Positions 55,201-64,000 of a stretch of 64,000 nucleotides of DNA are shown here, in pieces (within the stretch, counting starts at the first letter, position 1; every line of letters starts with the position of its first letter). The translations under genes were made by a program, and so were the position numbers. Below the pieces are notes generated by a model. That model searched no databases and was not told the DNA's origin. It saw only the letters and a program-made list of their open reading frames with translations. Origin of the DNA: Phoronis australis (taxonomy: Eukaryota; Phoronida; Phoronidae); contig NMRA01000416.1 in assembly GCA_002633005.1 (NCBI GenBank), positions 206,759 to 270,758 of the forward strand, written 5' to 3'.

Positions 55201-57029
55201 TGTTCCCTCTTAACATCTTCCTGTCTTGCTGATCAGATGAAAGTTGCTAGGTGTGAATATTATGGTTATGAAGGACCCTATAAAAATGTCCAAATTTGGC
55301 AAATTTCAGAACATCATGTCTCAGAAACAGCGGATTGGATTTATACGAAACTTTCGGATACAATATTTTATGCACTATTCTCACATAAGCTACGTAATAT
55401 TTCAGGCATTCCACTAAGATTCTCACTAGCGAAGTGAAAAAATCAGCTGCACAGCAACCTTCCATCTTTGGAAAGAAATAACACTGTTTTAGGTTAAACC
55501 AAATATCGTACTCAACCACCAAATTGTAGTTAACTTTGAATAGACGTTTTTCATCATGAATCCATAATTACATATGTGATGCGCCTACTAGAACATGATA
55601 AAAATTGTCGGAGTGGCACCATTGAAGTGCACTTATCTTAAACTTCAAGCTTATTAGTAAGCCTGTTCATAATAGTTATGGAGTTTAGTTTGACCAAAAT
55701 TCAATCAAATCAAAATTAATGAGCTAGAGCAACACGTGGATGTCAAACTCGGAAAGTGAGGTACCAACAATTTCCAGTGGAAAAATGTTCCCCTTACCCG
55801 TAAAATTGAAATGCACGCTTTTTTTCTTCTTTGGTTCTACCTAAATCCGCCAACGAGCTAAATCAGACAATGAACGCGCGAGCCCATGCCATTCAATTAT
55901 AAAGCTCATGTTATAACGTCTTAAATGTGGTGTACACAGTGTCACACACGGGTCACTCCTCTATTTAGAATTTTAACGTGTAGTGACAAATAGAACCAAG
56001 TAAACTGCATGATTTTATACCTGGTCTGAAAAAGCACTGCTTCGGTAACTGGCAAACCAGTGATAAGGTGTTATAATCAAAATCTATCTCTTCAACTACG
56101 GAGACCTTCTCTTTAAAGTTGTAGGTAAAAATCAGGACAGCACGCCTACATGGCATTCCTCTGCGAGGCATGAAGTTCAAATCCATCTCCAGCTGACGAG
56201 TCTTTATTGCGTGATAATAATCTACCGTGTTCAGCACTTCCTTCAGATCATCGCATTCACTGACTAGCAAATTCGTTTTCACGCTGTCCCATAAGTAGCT
56301 CGGAGCGATATTAGCGAATCGCACACAGCTCATAACTTCAAAGACTTTACTCTTTCTTGAGGTAATATCATATTTAAGCCAACTCAGGCACGCTTCATAG
56401 ACTTGCTTTTCGTCCGACACGTTAAGCCGATCATCATCCAAAATCTGGGCAACTTTGTCAACAGGTAACTCAAGGAATTCTTGATTATTACACACTAGCA
56501 CAATCTGGTCGTTGATCAACTCCTTGGCATTTTTAGCCAAAGTGTTGCACATGTGGGTGCAGGCGAAGAAATAAACGCCAATGCAGTTAGTCACATTCAA
56601 ACGTTTCATCATGAAATCCGCACACCCATCGCGTAATGCAATCAGCTGGAACATATTTGACGCGGACAACACATCCTGAACCGTATCCACACTAATCACA
56701 ACCTTTCCTTTGTAAATGAACTCGAGAATAAGTTTAAGGGTAAGAGGCGAAATAGACTTAAGTTCAACCTCACTCTGTTGACTCTCAGCCATGTTGGATG
56801 AAAACATGCCCATGAAATAAGGACTCGACGCAGCCAGCAACGCCTTATGACACGGAAATTTCTTCTTTTCAGCACACAAAACAATGTCAGTGAGGCAATT
56901 ACCCTCATAGAGTTTGATAAACCCTGTAAGGACTTCTGAACTTCTATCTTTATACTCAAAACACCAATCATCAATGTCTTTTTCAGTGGTCTTCACGCAC
57001 TTGGACACTGGGACGGCACTGTGCAACAT
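43071..57029 (-). CDS. Kelch-like protein (BTB-BACK-Kelch), six exons, intact
   Basis: Likely a Cullin-3 ubiquitin-ligase substrate adaptor, the role known for this family: BTB binds CUL3 and the Kelch propeller selects the substrate, in the cytosol. Exons on the minus strand: 57029-56021, 55080-54897, 54624-54424, 50821-50721, 48904-48788 and 43282-43071. All introns are GT-AG and all phases agree (1, 2, 2, 1, 1), giving 607 residues, the usual family length. BTB about residues 34-143 (LTDIVLCAEKKKFPCHKALL), BACK about 148-250, then Kelch blades with repeated GG doublets and downstream Y/W (LVYVAGG, YIFAVGG, LYVFGG, FYVIGG). No stops or frameshifts. Introns 3 to 5 are long and full of mobile elements. 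I cannot assign it to a numbered KLHL orthologue. Confidence 0.93.
43655..43735. repeat. (AC/GC)n microsatellite
   Basis: CACACAAACACGTGCGCGCG followed by further AC, GC and CATA repeats, in intron 5 of the Kelch-like gene. Confidence 0.9.
43905..44165. repeat. Diverged copy of the 41-42 kb repeat family
   Basis: It shares ATGGCGACTA.GGA, CATATCTGTTAATGTTTATA, ATGATCCTCTGAGCAGTTTG, CAGAGG and GTCAAATCCATCCAAAAATA with the units at 41281-42170. The CTCF-like core is mutated in this copy. Confidence 0.55.
44764..44835 (+). ncRNA. tRNA-derived SINE head
   Basis: A-box-like TGGTGCAGTGG at 44768-44778 and B-box-like GTTCAAGTC at 44811-44819 with tRNA-like spacing, then a T-rich tail near 44861. 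It lacks a proper cloverleaf, so it is a SINE and not a tRNA gene. A better-preserved relative is at 53572. Confidence 0.55.
44935..45069 (-). mobile_element. hAT-like MITE end fragment
   Basis: It ends TAGATCCGCCACTG at 45056-45069, the reverse complement of the CAGTGGCGGATC-type end seen at 28473, preceded by a C-rich segment (CCCCCCTTG). Its other end is not identifiable. Confidence 0.5.
45205..46145 (-). repeat. Family R2, copy B (inverted relative to copy A)
   Basis: Reverse-complement match to 12860-13830 over the whole length. The conserved short frame here is 45488-45691 (plus), with a 6-base in-frame insertion (CT residues) relative to copy A. It lies in intron 5 of the Kelch-like gene. 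Confidence 0.75.
46257..46691 (+). CDS. Unrecognised 144-codon open frame
   Basis: The longest free-standing frame in this part of the window (MLFQTVTCVVTSDLNFIENS to CPYFF). It lies in intron 5 of the Kelch-like gene on the opposite strand, directly beyond R2 copy B. A TATA-like or splice context is not evident and no family is recognised. It could be part of an unknown mobile element or chance. Confidence 0.2.
   Translation: MLFQTVTCVVTSDLNFIENSSTTRRIFRPRGGNFKGISNVFDSGIGTTFGPKIEGLRVQSFLERKLHHLSTRSHENRAWLAEDSPVVDMMLGNRDATKYDLCENTYKFYTDILSFVETYRNDPTLQNLNVFRYCKQTIECPYFF
46869..46944 (-). ncRNA. tRNA-like element with long terminal stem
   Basis: 76 bases whose ends pair over 15 bases with one mismatch (GCAGTGTGACCTGGT and ACCAGGCCACACTGC). 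On the minus strand it has a perfect B-box (GGTTCGAGTCC) and a T-arm stem GTGGG/CCCAC. The acceptor stem does not follow the T-arm directly as in a true tRNA, and the A-box is poor. A tRNA-derived SINE or MITE is more likely than a functional tRNA. Confidence 0.45.
47335..48690. repeat. Diverged copies of the 41-42 kb repeat family
   Basis: Units with GGCCACTATGTGGCTC, TTGCCACTATAGAGGCACGC, CCAAATTTCATAAAAATCCG and the end-like GGATGGACGGAAGACGAATG recur through this stretch. A (CTA)n microsatellite lies at 47588-47630. Everything is within intron 5, and the last unit ends about 100 bases from exon 5. Confidence 0.6.
48788..48904 (-). CDS. Kelch-like gene exon 5
   Basis: 117 bases between TTATGTGTAG and GTAATA. 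It reads GLKVVSDKREYTNQVDIYDP and ATDTWSKGPNLPLALKLS, the fifth blade. Confidence 0.92.
49075..49289. repeat. 23-bp minisatellite, about nine units
   Basis: The consensus is near GAGCCGTGTTTACACTGGTA plus CCG. One unit has a 12-base insertion; the others stay in 23-base register. It lies in intron 4 of the Kelch-like gene, 170 bases upstream of exon 5 in gene orientation. Confidence 0.8.
49290..50700. other. Intron 4 remainder, nothing recognised
   Basis: AT-rich sequence between the minisatellite and exon 4, without repeat copies elsewhere in the window. Confidence 0.4.
50721..50821 (-). CDS. Kelch-like gene exon 4
   Basis: 101 bases between TTTTACGCAG and GTGAGT. It reads YDPCSDQWTSLSDMSSPKSL and VVVYKDQFYVIG. 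Intron 3 before it is 3.6 kb and contains four mobile elements. Confidence 0.92.
50955..51685. mobile_element. hAT-like non-autonomous element, 731 bp
   Basis: Perfect 13-base inverted ends CAAGGCTTGGAAT and ATTCCAAGCCTTG. Flanking eight-base sequences (CCACACAG and CCACAGGC) share the first five bases, consistent with a decayed 8-bp hAT duplication. Near the right end is a fold around TTCCGCGGAA. No transposase. It lies in intron 3 of the Kelch-like gene, 133 bases from exon 4. Confidence 0.65.
51751..53003. mobile_element. Element with AGTTGTTATC...TCTAGAGC inverted ends, ~1.25 kb
   Basis: The left end AGTTGTTATCTCCCGTTATC then TAGAGC is mirrored at the right by GCTCTAGATAAGGGGGATAA then CGACT with one gap and a few mismatches. 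Similarity continues inward (GTGGATTTT; ATTACCAGCAATT in inverted order near 51840 and 52952). There is a roughly duplicated block inside (GGCCA..TTTGG.CAT.CCATG near 52530 and 52743). No transposase. Confidence 0.6.
53561..53640 (+). ncRNA. tRNA-derived SINE head with A and B boxes
   Basis: A box TGGTGTAGTGG at 53578-53588 and B box GGTTCGACTCC at 53621-53631, correct order and spacing for RNA polymerase III internal promoters. A CRE-like TGACGTCA sits directly before it at 53561-53568. It lies in intron 3, opposite to the Kelch-like gene. Confidence 0.65.
53852..54244. mobile_element. piggyBac-like MITE, ~390 bp, TTAA flanks
   Basis: Inverted repeats of about 36-40 bases: AAACCGGACGATTGATCGCC then GCACAAATAAAAAAGTTC at the left, and the reverse complement at the right missing four bases. 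TTAA occurs exactly outside both ends (53852-53855, 54241-54244), the piggyBac target signature. The interior contains CAACGTTTCGTC and a hairpin GTCTATTCATTAGAC. It lies 180 bases from exon 3. Confidence 0.72.
54424..54624 (-). CDS. Kelch-like gene exon 3
   Basis: 201 bases between TCTCTTGAAG and GTTTGA. It reads YIFAVGGKSGSDIVATVEKY, DIEKNVWRNVAPLLEPVCDS and LYVFGGKTAGDN, one blade plus the start of the next. Confidence 0.92.
54897..55080 (-). CDS. Kelch-like gene exon 2
   Basis: 184 bases between CTGTTGTAG and GTAACT. It reads CAVTGDNLVYVAGGFAQPSM and FDPTSRSWREKASMDMARAM, a Kelch blade. Too broken up by introns to appear as a long open frame. Confidence 0.92.
55081..56020. other. Intron 1 of the Kelch-like gene
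   Basis: A 940-base intron without recognised repeats. The open frames 55171-55437 (plus) and 55247-55522 (minus) overlap each other and have no supporting features. Confidence 0.6.
56021..57029 (-). CDS. Kelch-like gene exon 1: BTB and BACK domains
   Basis: It encodes residues 1-336 plus one base. The start is the first ATG of a frame that opens MLHSAVPVSKCVKTTEKDID. The BTB core is TDIVLCAEKKKFPCHKALLA and SSPYFMGMFSSNMAES; the BACK domain includes YFFACTHMCNTLAKNAKELI and VYEACLSWLKYD. The donor is CCAG-GTATAA; reading on past it gives an unlikely tail ending at 55965. Confidence 0.93.
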
Positions 57030-57120
57030 TTTTCAAGTCAGGAATCAAAAATGATGGGAGAAAGCAGATCTTTTCCTTTTTGTACCTAAACATAAAAGAT
57101 ATGTGGCACGATATAGGTTA
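57030..57120 (-). promoter_or_regulatory. Upstream region of the Kelch-like gene
   Basis: Ninety bases of unique sequence lie between the start codon and the repeat cluster that begins near 57101. TTTATGTTTAG-GTAC on the minus strand resembles an acceptor, so a separate untranslated exon further upstream is possible. No TATA box is obvious at a suitable distance. Confidence 0.3.
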
Positions 57121-58815
57121 AAGTGAAAACGCGCATTTTAAAATGTGTCGGTAATTGACGGTGAAATCGACACATTTCGTTTCGCAACTAAAACCCGCAA
57201 AAACTTGCAGATTAAACTACGATCACTGACTGGAACGTCACTTTCCGGCAGCGGGACACCGGGCGCGAACTCATTCTCCCAGTTGGTCCTCCGCCAATCC
57301 ATGGGTAATGGACACGTGGCCGCAGGGCAGCCGATCAGGCCTTATACATGTATGTGGACTGCTTCAGACGCCGTTCTGGGAGACCGCATAAAGTATATAT
57401 TCCGGCAATTAGTCGGTATCACGACCGCCAATGTCTCTGAACTTGAAACCGACACAAATGGCCAATAACCGACACATTTCTTTGAACGTAGAAAATTTCA
57501 CACACACACGCAGGGGACACTATGAGACCTGCAGCAGCGCTCCGACCTCGGAAGCGCAGACCCCGCAATTAAGCTGCCGGACTTGACTGCGCTGGACCGC
57601 CGTCTGGGGAGTTTTCAAAGATACCCGGGACACGAGCAGGGACTGTATCCCGGCCTGTCGATCGACCCCGCTGTATGTTTACCTTTGTTATATTTTCAAG
57701 GCACTTTGAGAAAGCGACACAAATGGCCAATAATCGACGCATTTCTGGGGACTTAGACATTTTTCACCACAACGTTTCTGACACCTACACAAATCACCTA
57801 ATCGACAAATTTTCTCGGAACTTAGAGAAACTTTCGCCCACTTACGCAGAGGACAGACCTGCAGCTGCGCTCCGGCCTCGACTCAGCGCAGACCGCCCGC
57901 TGGTTTCCGGACTTGACCACATGGACCGCCGTCTGGAGATTTTTTATAGATAGCCGGGAGACGATCAGAGTAGGGCCTGTACACTGGCCCGTCACTCGGG
58001 ACCCCCCGGCTACGTTTCCTTTAATTTGTTACATTTTAAACACAACGTTTTGAAAGCGACACAAATGGTCAATCATCGACACATTTTCTCGGAACTTAGA
58101 AAATTTCGCACATATACGCAGGGGACAGACCTGCTGCAGCCGCGCTCCGGCCTCGGCAGCGCAGAACCCGCAAGCTTCCAGACTTGACCGCGTGGACCGC
58201 CGTCTGGGGAGTTTTCACAGATACCCGTAACACGACTGGGGACTGTATCCCGGCCTGCCGATTGACCCCGCTGTATGCTTACCTTTGTTATATTTTCAAG
58301 GCTCCTTGAGAAAGCGACACAAATGGCCAATAATCGACACATTTCTTGGGACTATCTGTGACGTTTCTGAGTCCCATTTAGCGCCGAACGAAACTTAAGG
58401 TGGCCCTCGTACTAATCGACGCAAATGACATCTTAGTTGTGACCCGAGACGTACACTGAGTTTGTTGCCATATGAAACTTACCTTCCGGTGACGGGTACA
58501 GATTTCAAATCACAGAATTTCAAAATTACATCTATTAGAGACAACAAAGTTAAAATATTACTATATATATCTCGACACTTCCCCTTGCATGTAGTATCTT
58601 ACTATGCGCTGTGCCACGATAGCCTCGCGTCACCGAAGTCAGTAGCGCGGTCTCAGTGGGGACCTCTTACTCAAGCTAACATCAAACGCTTATTCACAAA
58701 AACTTCGGGGTCTAATGAACCAATTAAAGTACAGGGTCCCTGCGTGCGGTGCGGGATGAATGGAGATTCGTCGGACCCACGGCGACATACTGGCGGAATG
58801 CATGTACCAGAGAAC
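57101..58815. repeat. Repeat cluster, unit A
   Basis: It starts GTGGCACGATATAGG, runs through AATTGACGGTGAAATCGACA, a GC-rich TCCTCCGCCAA region with TATA-like AAAGTATATATTCC, then three ~280-base subunits, and ends with GACATACTGGCGGAATGCAT. Each subunit pairs a GC-rich part (CTTGACCGCGTGGACCGCCG, ACTGTATCCCGGCCTG) with the block CGACACAAATGGCCAATAAT then CGACACA. Unit B repeats the whole plan. Confidence 0.8.
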
Positions 58816-59567
58816 TAAGTCGACTAAGTTTAAATGAATCGTTAATTGGTCGTTAATTAATAAGTGTCTTAATTAACAACACAAGAGTCTTTTATGTCAT
58901 AACTGGTATTTTTCTTCATTTGAAATAATATTTTATCCACAGTAGTAATCAAAATTTTCGCATTTCCTCTTTAACACAAGTTCATTTTTGGGGTCCTCTT
59001 ATCCCCTGGGGTCAACACCCCGTCTTATCTGTAAACCTCAGGAAAAATCGCGTCTTAAGTTGTGGATATTATGTCCAGAGTTACTAAACTATCTTTTGGA
59101 AAAAGAGTTTTTGGTTGCACTCAAAAGTTTAAATAAATCGTTAATTTGTCATTAATTAGTAGGAGTCTTAATTAATAACCCCAGCATTTTCGTGTCTTAA
59201 GTTGCATCACTTTAATTTGGGTGGTGATTAGAATGAAATAAACTTGAAACGGATGTAGAACTCGAAATGTTAATTAAATGGATTTTTGGCCCTCTTTTGG
59301 ACCCCACAGGGACCAAAGCCCAGGATTGCGAAACTTAAAAGAGGCCTGAACTACATGTTTCAGAATTTTAATATGAATTTTGAAAGAATAAAGGTTGGTT
59401 ACTGGCATCCACATATTCCTAAATAGTGCACAGTATTTTTCTTTTTTACTTCGAAAAGCAAAAATTTATTAGTTTCGTAAAGTCTCACTACAAGCGCTAT
59501 TTTTCGTGACGTCAGTGAGGCTGTGCAGCACAAAGAGATATAGGTCATTAGCTGTGCGAGTACAGTA
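58816..59567. repeat. Spacer with internal 302-base direct repeat
   Basis: AGTTTAAATGAATCGTTAAT...GTCTTAATTAA (58826) recurs at 59128, followed in both by a TTTTTGG.(G)TCCTCTT...CCCC stretch. A CRE-like TGACGTCA lies at 59507-59514, just before unit B. Confidence 0.6.
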
Positions 59568-61460
59568 TGGCACGATATAGGGTAAAGTAAAAACGTGCAT
59601 TTTAAAATGTGTCGGTTATTGACGGTGAAATCGACACAATTCGTTTCTCAACTAAAACCCGCAAAAACTTGCTGATTAAACTACGATCACCGACTGGATC
59701 GGCACCGGGACAGCGGCCGCGAACTAATTCTCCCAGTTGGTCCTCCGCCAACCCGTGGGTAATGGATGCGTGGCCGCAGGGCAGCCGAACAGGCCTTTTA
59801 GTATGTGGACTGCTTCAGATGCCGTTCTGGGAGACCGCATAAAGTATATATGCCGGCAATTAGTCGGTATCACGACCGCCAATGTCTCTGAACTTGAAAC
59901 CGACACAAATGGCCAATAACCGACACATTTCTCAGAACATAGAAAATTTCGCACACATACGCCAGGGACACTATGAGACTTGCAGCCGCGCTCCGACCTA
60001 GCAGCGCAGACCCCGCAATTAAGCTGCCGGACTTGACCGCGCTGGACCGCCGTCTGGGGAGTTTTCACGAATACCCGGGACACGAGTACGGACTGTATCC
60101 CGGCCTGCCGATCGACCCCGATGCGTTTGCTTTTTGTTACATTTTCAAAGCACCTTTGAGGAAGAGACACAAATGGCCAATAATCGACACATTTCGTAGG
60201 GCGACTTAGAAATTTTTCAACACAACGTTTCTGAAACCTACACAAATAGCCAATAACCGACACATTTTCTCGGAACTTAGAAAATTTCGCACATTTACGC
60301 AGGGGGCAGACCAGCAGCCGGCCTCGGCAGCGGGGTAGACCCCGCAAGCTGCCGGACTTGACCGCGTTGGCCGCCGTCTGGGAAGTTTTCACAGACACCC
60401 GGGACACGACTAGGGACTGTATCCCGGCCTGCCGATAGACCCCGCTGTATATGCTTAAGGTTGTTGTGCTGTACTTTCAAGGCTCCTTGAGAAAGCGAAA
60501 AAAATGGCCCATATTCGACACATTTTTCAGGACTTAGAAGTTCTTCAACAGAACGTTTCTGAAAGCGACACAAATGACCAATAATCGACACAATTCACGG
60601 GACTTTTTTTCAATGCAACTTTTCTGAAAGCGACACAAATGGCCCATAATCGACACATTTTTCGGGAGTAAATTTCGCACATACGCATAGACGCAACTGC
60701 AGGGGGGCTGTAGCGCCCCGGCCTTGGCCAGCCCAGACCCGGATCCCGACTGGATTGCGTGAGCCGCCGTGTGGAGACTTTTTGCAGATAGCCGGGACAC
60801 GTCTAGGGACTGTATCCCAGCCGCCGCTCGACCCGCTATGTTTGCTTACTTTTGTTATATTTTCAAGATTCCTTTGAGAAAGCGACACAAAATAGCCAGT
60901 AAACGACACATTTCTTAGGACTTAGAAAATTTTTCAAAGCAAAATTTTCAAAACCGACACAAATTGCTAATAATCGATACATTTCTTGGGACTTAGAAAG
61001 TTTTTCAACGTGACGTTTCTAAGTCTCATTTAGCGCCGAAAAAACTAAGGTGACCCTCGTACTAATCGACGCAAATGACAATGATCTTAGTTGTGACCCG
61101 AGACGTACAGTTTGCGACAGGAAACTTACCTTTCGGTGGCGGGTGCAGATTTCTAATCACAGAATTTCAAAATTACATCTATTAGAGACAACAAAGTTAA
61201 AATATTACGACATATATCTCGACACTTCACCTTGCATGTAATATCTTACTGTTCGTTGTGCAACGATAGCCTAGCGTCACCGAAGTCAGTAGCGCGGTAT
61301 CAGTAGGGACCTCTTACTCAATCTAACATCAAACGCTTATTCACAAAACATCGGGGTCTAATGAACCAATTAAAGTACAAGGTCCCTGCGTGCGGAGTCG
61401 GATGAATGGAGATTCGCCGGGCCCACGGCGACATAATGGCGGAATGCACGTATCAGAAAA
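59568..61460. repeat. Repeat cluster, unit B
   Basis: A direct copy of unit A (ATGGCACGATATAGGGTAAA start, GACATAATGGCGGAATGCAC end) with one or two more subunits. Differences are substitutions and small indels. Confidence 0.8.
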
Positions 61461-61559
61461 CTAATCTGTAGTCGCTCCGTGACAATTACGGGATTATGTC
61501 GAGGCGTAGGCCTCAGGCGGCAGCGATAAACAAAATCGCCCAAGACTTTTCGCACTTGG

Positions 61560-62660
61560 GTCAGAAAATTTACTAAATCCCAAGAAATGTGTCATTTCAT
61601 TGGCCATTTAATTGTGACGCTTTCTCAAATAAAGAGCCTCAAGTTGAAAACAAGAGGTAAGCAAACGTAGCGGGGTCAATCAGCAGGCCGGGATGTTCCG
61701 GCTATCTGTGAAAAGTCCCCAGACGGCGGTTCACGGGGTCAAGTCGGCCTGCAGGATCTGCGCTGGCCGAGGCCGGAGCGCGCGGCAGTCCCCTTGCAGA
61801 TCTGTCCCTACATACATGAACGAAATCTTCTAAGTACCTAGAAACGTGTCGAATATTGGCGATTCAAGTTCAGTGACGTGTCGCTTTCAGAAACGTTGCG
61901 TTGAAAAATTATCGAAGTCCCCTGAAATACATGATGTGTCGACCGTTTATTTGTCATTTGTATCTCTTTGGCTATCTGCGAAAAGTCCCCAGACAGCGGT
62001 CCACGGCTGTCAAGTCCCGTGGCCTGCGGGGTCGGTCTGCGCTGCCGAGGTGCAGAGCTCAGCAGCTAGGTCTCTCCCTGCGTATGGCGAAATCCCGAGA
62101 AATGTGCCGATGTGGTCATTTGTGTCGCTTTCTCAAAGGTGCTTTGAAAATGTAACAAAGTAAAGCAAACGTAGCGGGGTCACGGTCGATCGGCAGGCCG
62201 GTATACCGCAATCCACAGTCATGTCCCAACTACCCGTGAAAAGTCCCCAGTGGTCTACGACGCGGTCATGTCCGGCAGCCTGCGGGGTCTGCGCTGCCGA
62301 GGCCGGAGCGCGGCTGCAGGGCTGTCCCCTGCGTACATGTGCGAAATTTTCTAAGTTCCGAGTAAATGTGTCAATTATCAGTTGGCCATTTGTGTCAGTT
62401 TCAGACACGCTGCTTTGAAAAAATTCCTCAGTCCAACAAAATATGTCGATTATTGGCCATTTGTGTCGCTTTCTCAAAGTTGCTTTGAAGATATAACAAA
62501 GGTAAGCATACAGCGGGGTCTATCGGCAGGCCGGGATACAGCCTTCTTTCCTAGTCGTGTCCCGGGTATCTGTGAAAACTCCCCAGACGGCGCCACGGTG
62601 TCAAGTCCGGCAGCTTGCGGGGTCTGCGGTGCCGAGGCCGAGCGCGGCTGCTGCTCTGTC
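61560..62660. repeat. Repeat cluster, inverted subunits
   Basis: The same subunits in reverse orientation: ATGTGTCGATTATTGG-type blocks followed by TTTGTGTCGCTTTCTCAA, and CCCCAGACGGCG...GTCAAGTCCGGCAG. About four subunits are recognisable, giving six inverted CGACACA blocks. Together with units A and B it makes a large imperfect inverted array. Confidence 0.75.
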
Positions 62661-64000
62661 TCCTGCGTAAATGTAAGAAATAGGTGTATACACTGATCAA
62701 ATCTCCAGGTTTCTAACTAAACTGAGTAAAAAGGGAGTTTTAACTAGTTAGACATGACTCTGAAAGTGACAAAAATCGAAAAAAAAAATTTTTTTTGTAG
62801 TTCGATTTTTTAAAAAAACGTATTTTTTAATTTTCAAAAAATCCAATTTTACCTCGATTTTTTTTTTCAAAATGCACAGGGATCATCATCAACTGTTTCC
62901 TTACGCAATATTCTACTTATCCATACCAAATATATGTATAAAATCATTATGATCTTGATTTTGTGGCATTTTTTGTGTGTGAGTTGGGGCAAGCACGCCA
63001 CTTTTTGTCATTTGGTCACTTTCTGTCTAATAACTAAAAATCTGGTCCATTTATCAAAAAACCCTGGCACGCGATTTTACTTCAGTCCTAGAGGATTTCA
63101 AATTTGCAACTTTCGTAAAAATTGACCCACGTGTTGTGGAAAAATAGGCCCGAGAATCTTGTCACTATCCTGAAATCACGAGCCGAGAAAAACGGCTTTG
63201 AAGTTAAGCGGTCCATCGATTGCCACTTGAGATCAAATTTCGTTCAGAATGCGTGGTCATTATGTTCCAATTTTTGTTGAAGTACTAGAAATAAAGCTGA
63301 TACTTACTTCTTGTTTAGAAAATGTGACATACCTGTTTGTTTACAGCGTAATATTAATCATTTTTTCGAACTTGTGAAGCACGACAGACGACCAAAACAA
63401 GTATGGCTGTCACGTGGGCGGAGCTTAGCGTTGATCTATTGTCTGCTGCACTGGTGTGCCGACCACACATTAAAACCATGTGTTGATTGTTTATACGATT
63501 CATCTGAACTCTCCACTCAGTATAGTAAAAGACACTCTATATGACACAGACTTATTTGTTAGTATTCCAATATTATCATCAACCAATATATGTGTTATAT
63601 CAAATCGCCGCGTTACTGTCTATTGGCGACGAGGATAAAGAACTACTTTCATAGTAATGGTTCAACATTTTACGTGCCTGTACCGAATGGACTTTCTGCG
63701 CAAATAGGTTCGCTTGGGTGAGATTCTCAAGTTACCAAAGTTTCTTATATTGCTTTCCTCTAGAATCGTATAATATCATGAGTTTTAATTCAGGATTACG
63801 TTTGAATCTATGCACTAGAAAAATTTTGTTATGTTGAACACTTGGTCATTTCTTTGGGTTACGGCCAGTGGCAAGTTAAAAAATCCTCTGGGTTTGACAG
63901 CCTAGTTTCTCCCGGCGCGTTCCCAGCACAGAAGCACGGTTTATCTGCGAAGACTCTTCTCTGACGGCATGTAGTTGCCAATGTGTCGCGCGCGCGGCTT
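62661..64000. other. No gene recognised
   Basis: AT-rich start with long A and T runs (62780-62870), then unique sequence. The frame at 63311-63544 shows no family features. Confidence 0.4.

Noticed and set aside
57145-60909. Several 60-227 codon frames in the repeat cluster
   Set aside because: They recur only because the DNA repeats; they sit on both strands, overlap each other and change frame between copies.
63311-63544. 77-codon frame as a small gene
   Set aside because: No splice signals, family features or second copy; consistent with chance.

Overview
The window is nuclear DNA from an animal, most likely a marine invertebrate. The reasons are a spliced BTB-BACK-Kelch gene with GT-AG introns and consistent phases, and a mixed load of transposons: Ty3/gypsy, a DIRS/Ngaro-like element, an R2/PO21-like LINE, hAT- and piggyBac-like MITEs and tRNA-derived SINE heads. 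I cannot name the species. Six single-N joins and one 87-N gap show a draft assembly.

Layout. 1-4.7 kb: mostly featureless, with weak exon candidates on the minus strand. 4.74-9.01 kb: a DNA transposon with terminal inverted repeats and a broken transposase-like gene carrying a C-terminal tudor/SH3-like domain. 10.8-15.7 kb: dispersed repeats (families R1 and R2, hAT-like ends) and a DIRS-like reverse transcriptase fragment. 16.2-20.5 kb: a probable small five-exon plus-strand gene with a CRE in front and a poly(A) signal behind. 20.9-22.6 kb: a gypsy pol pseudogene with five stops. 22.66-31.18 kb: a minus-strand LINE split by a minus-strand gypsy element; the 5-bp target duplication is visible on both sides and the LINE reading frame rejoins across it. 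32.5-34.3 kb: a decayed transposon-associated gene and small palindromic MITEs. 35.05-35.72 kb: a probable three-exon minus-strand gene for a small unrecognised protein. 36.3-42.4 kb: MITEs, the second R1 copy, the 3' end of another gypsy element with its LTR, and a higher-order tandem repeat carrying CTCF-consensus-like motifs. 43.07-57.03 kb: the six-exon Kelch-like gene, intact, whose introns are filled with SINE heads, MITEs and minisatellites. 57.1-62.7 kb: a duplicated, partly inverted repeat cluster next to the 5' end of that gene. 62.7-64 kb: nothing recognisable.

The only host gene whose family is clear is the Kelch-like gene (607 codons). Two further host genes are supported by splice-phase agreement across several exons but are not identified. 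Most of the remaining sequence is mobile elements in different states of decay. The most informative structures are the nested gypsy-in-LINE insertion, a MITE dated by an empty-site copy elsewhere in the window, the CTCF-motif repeat, and the 57-62 kb array in which a CCAAT-containing block recurs about twenty times.
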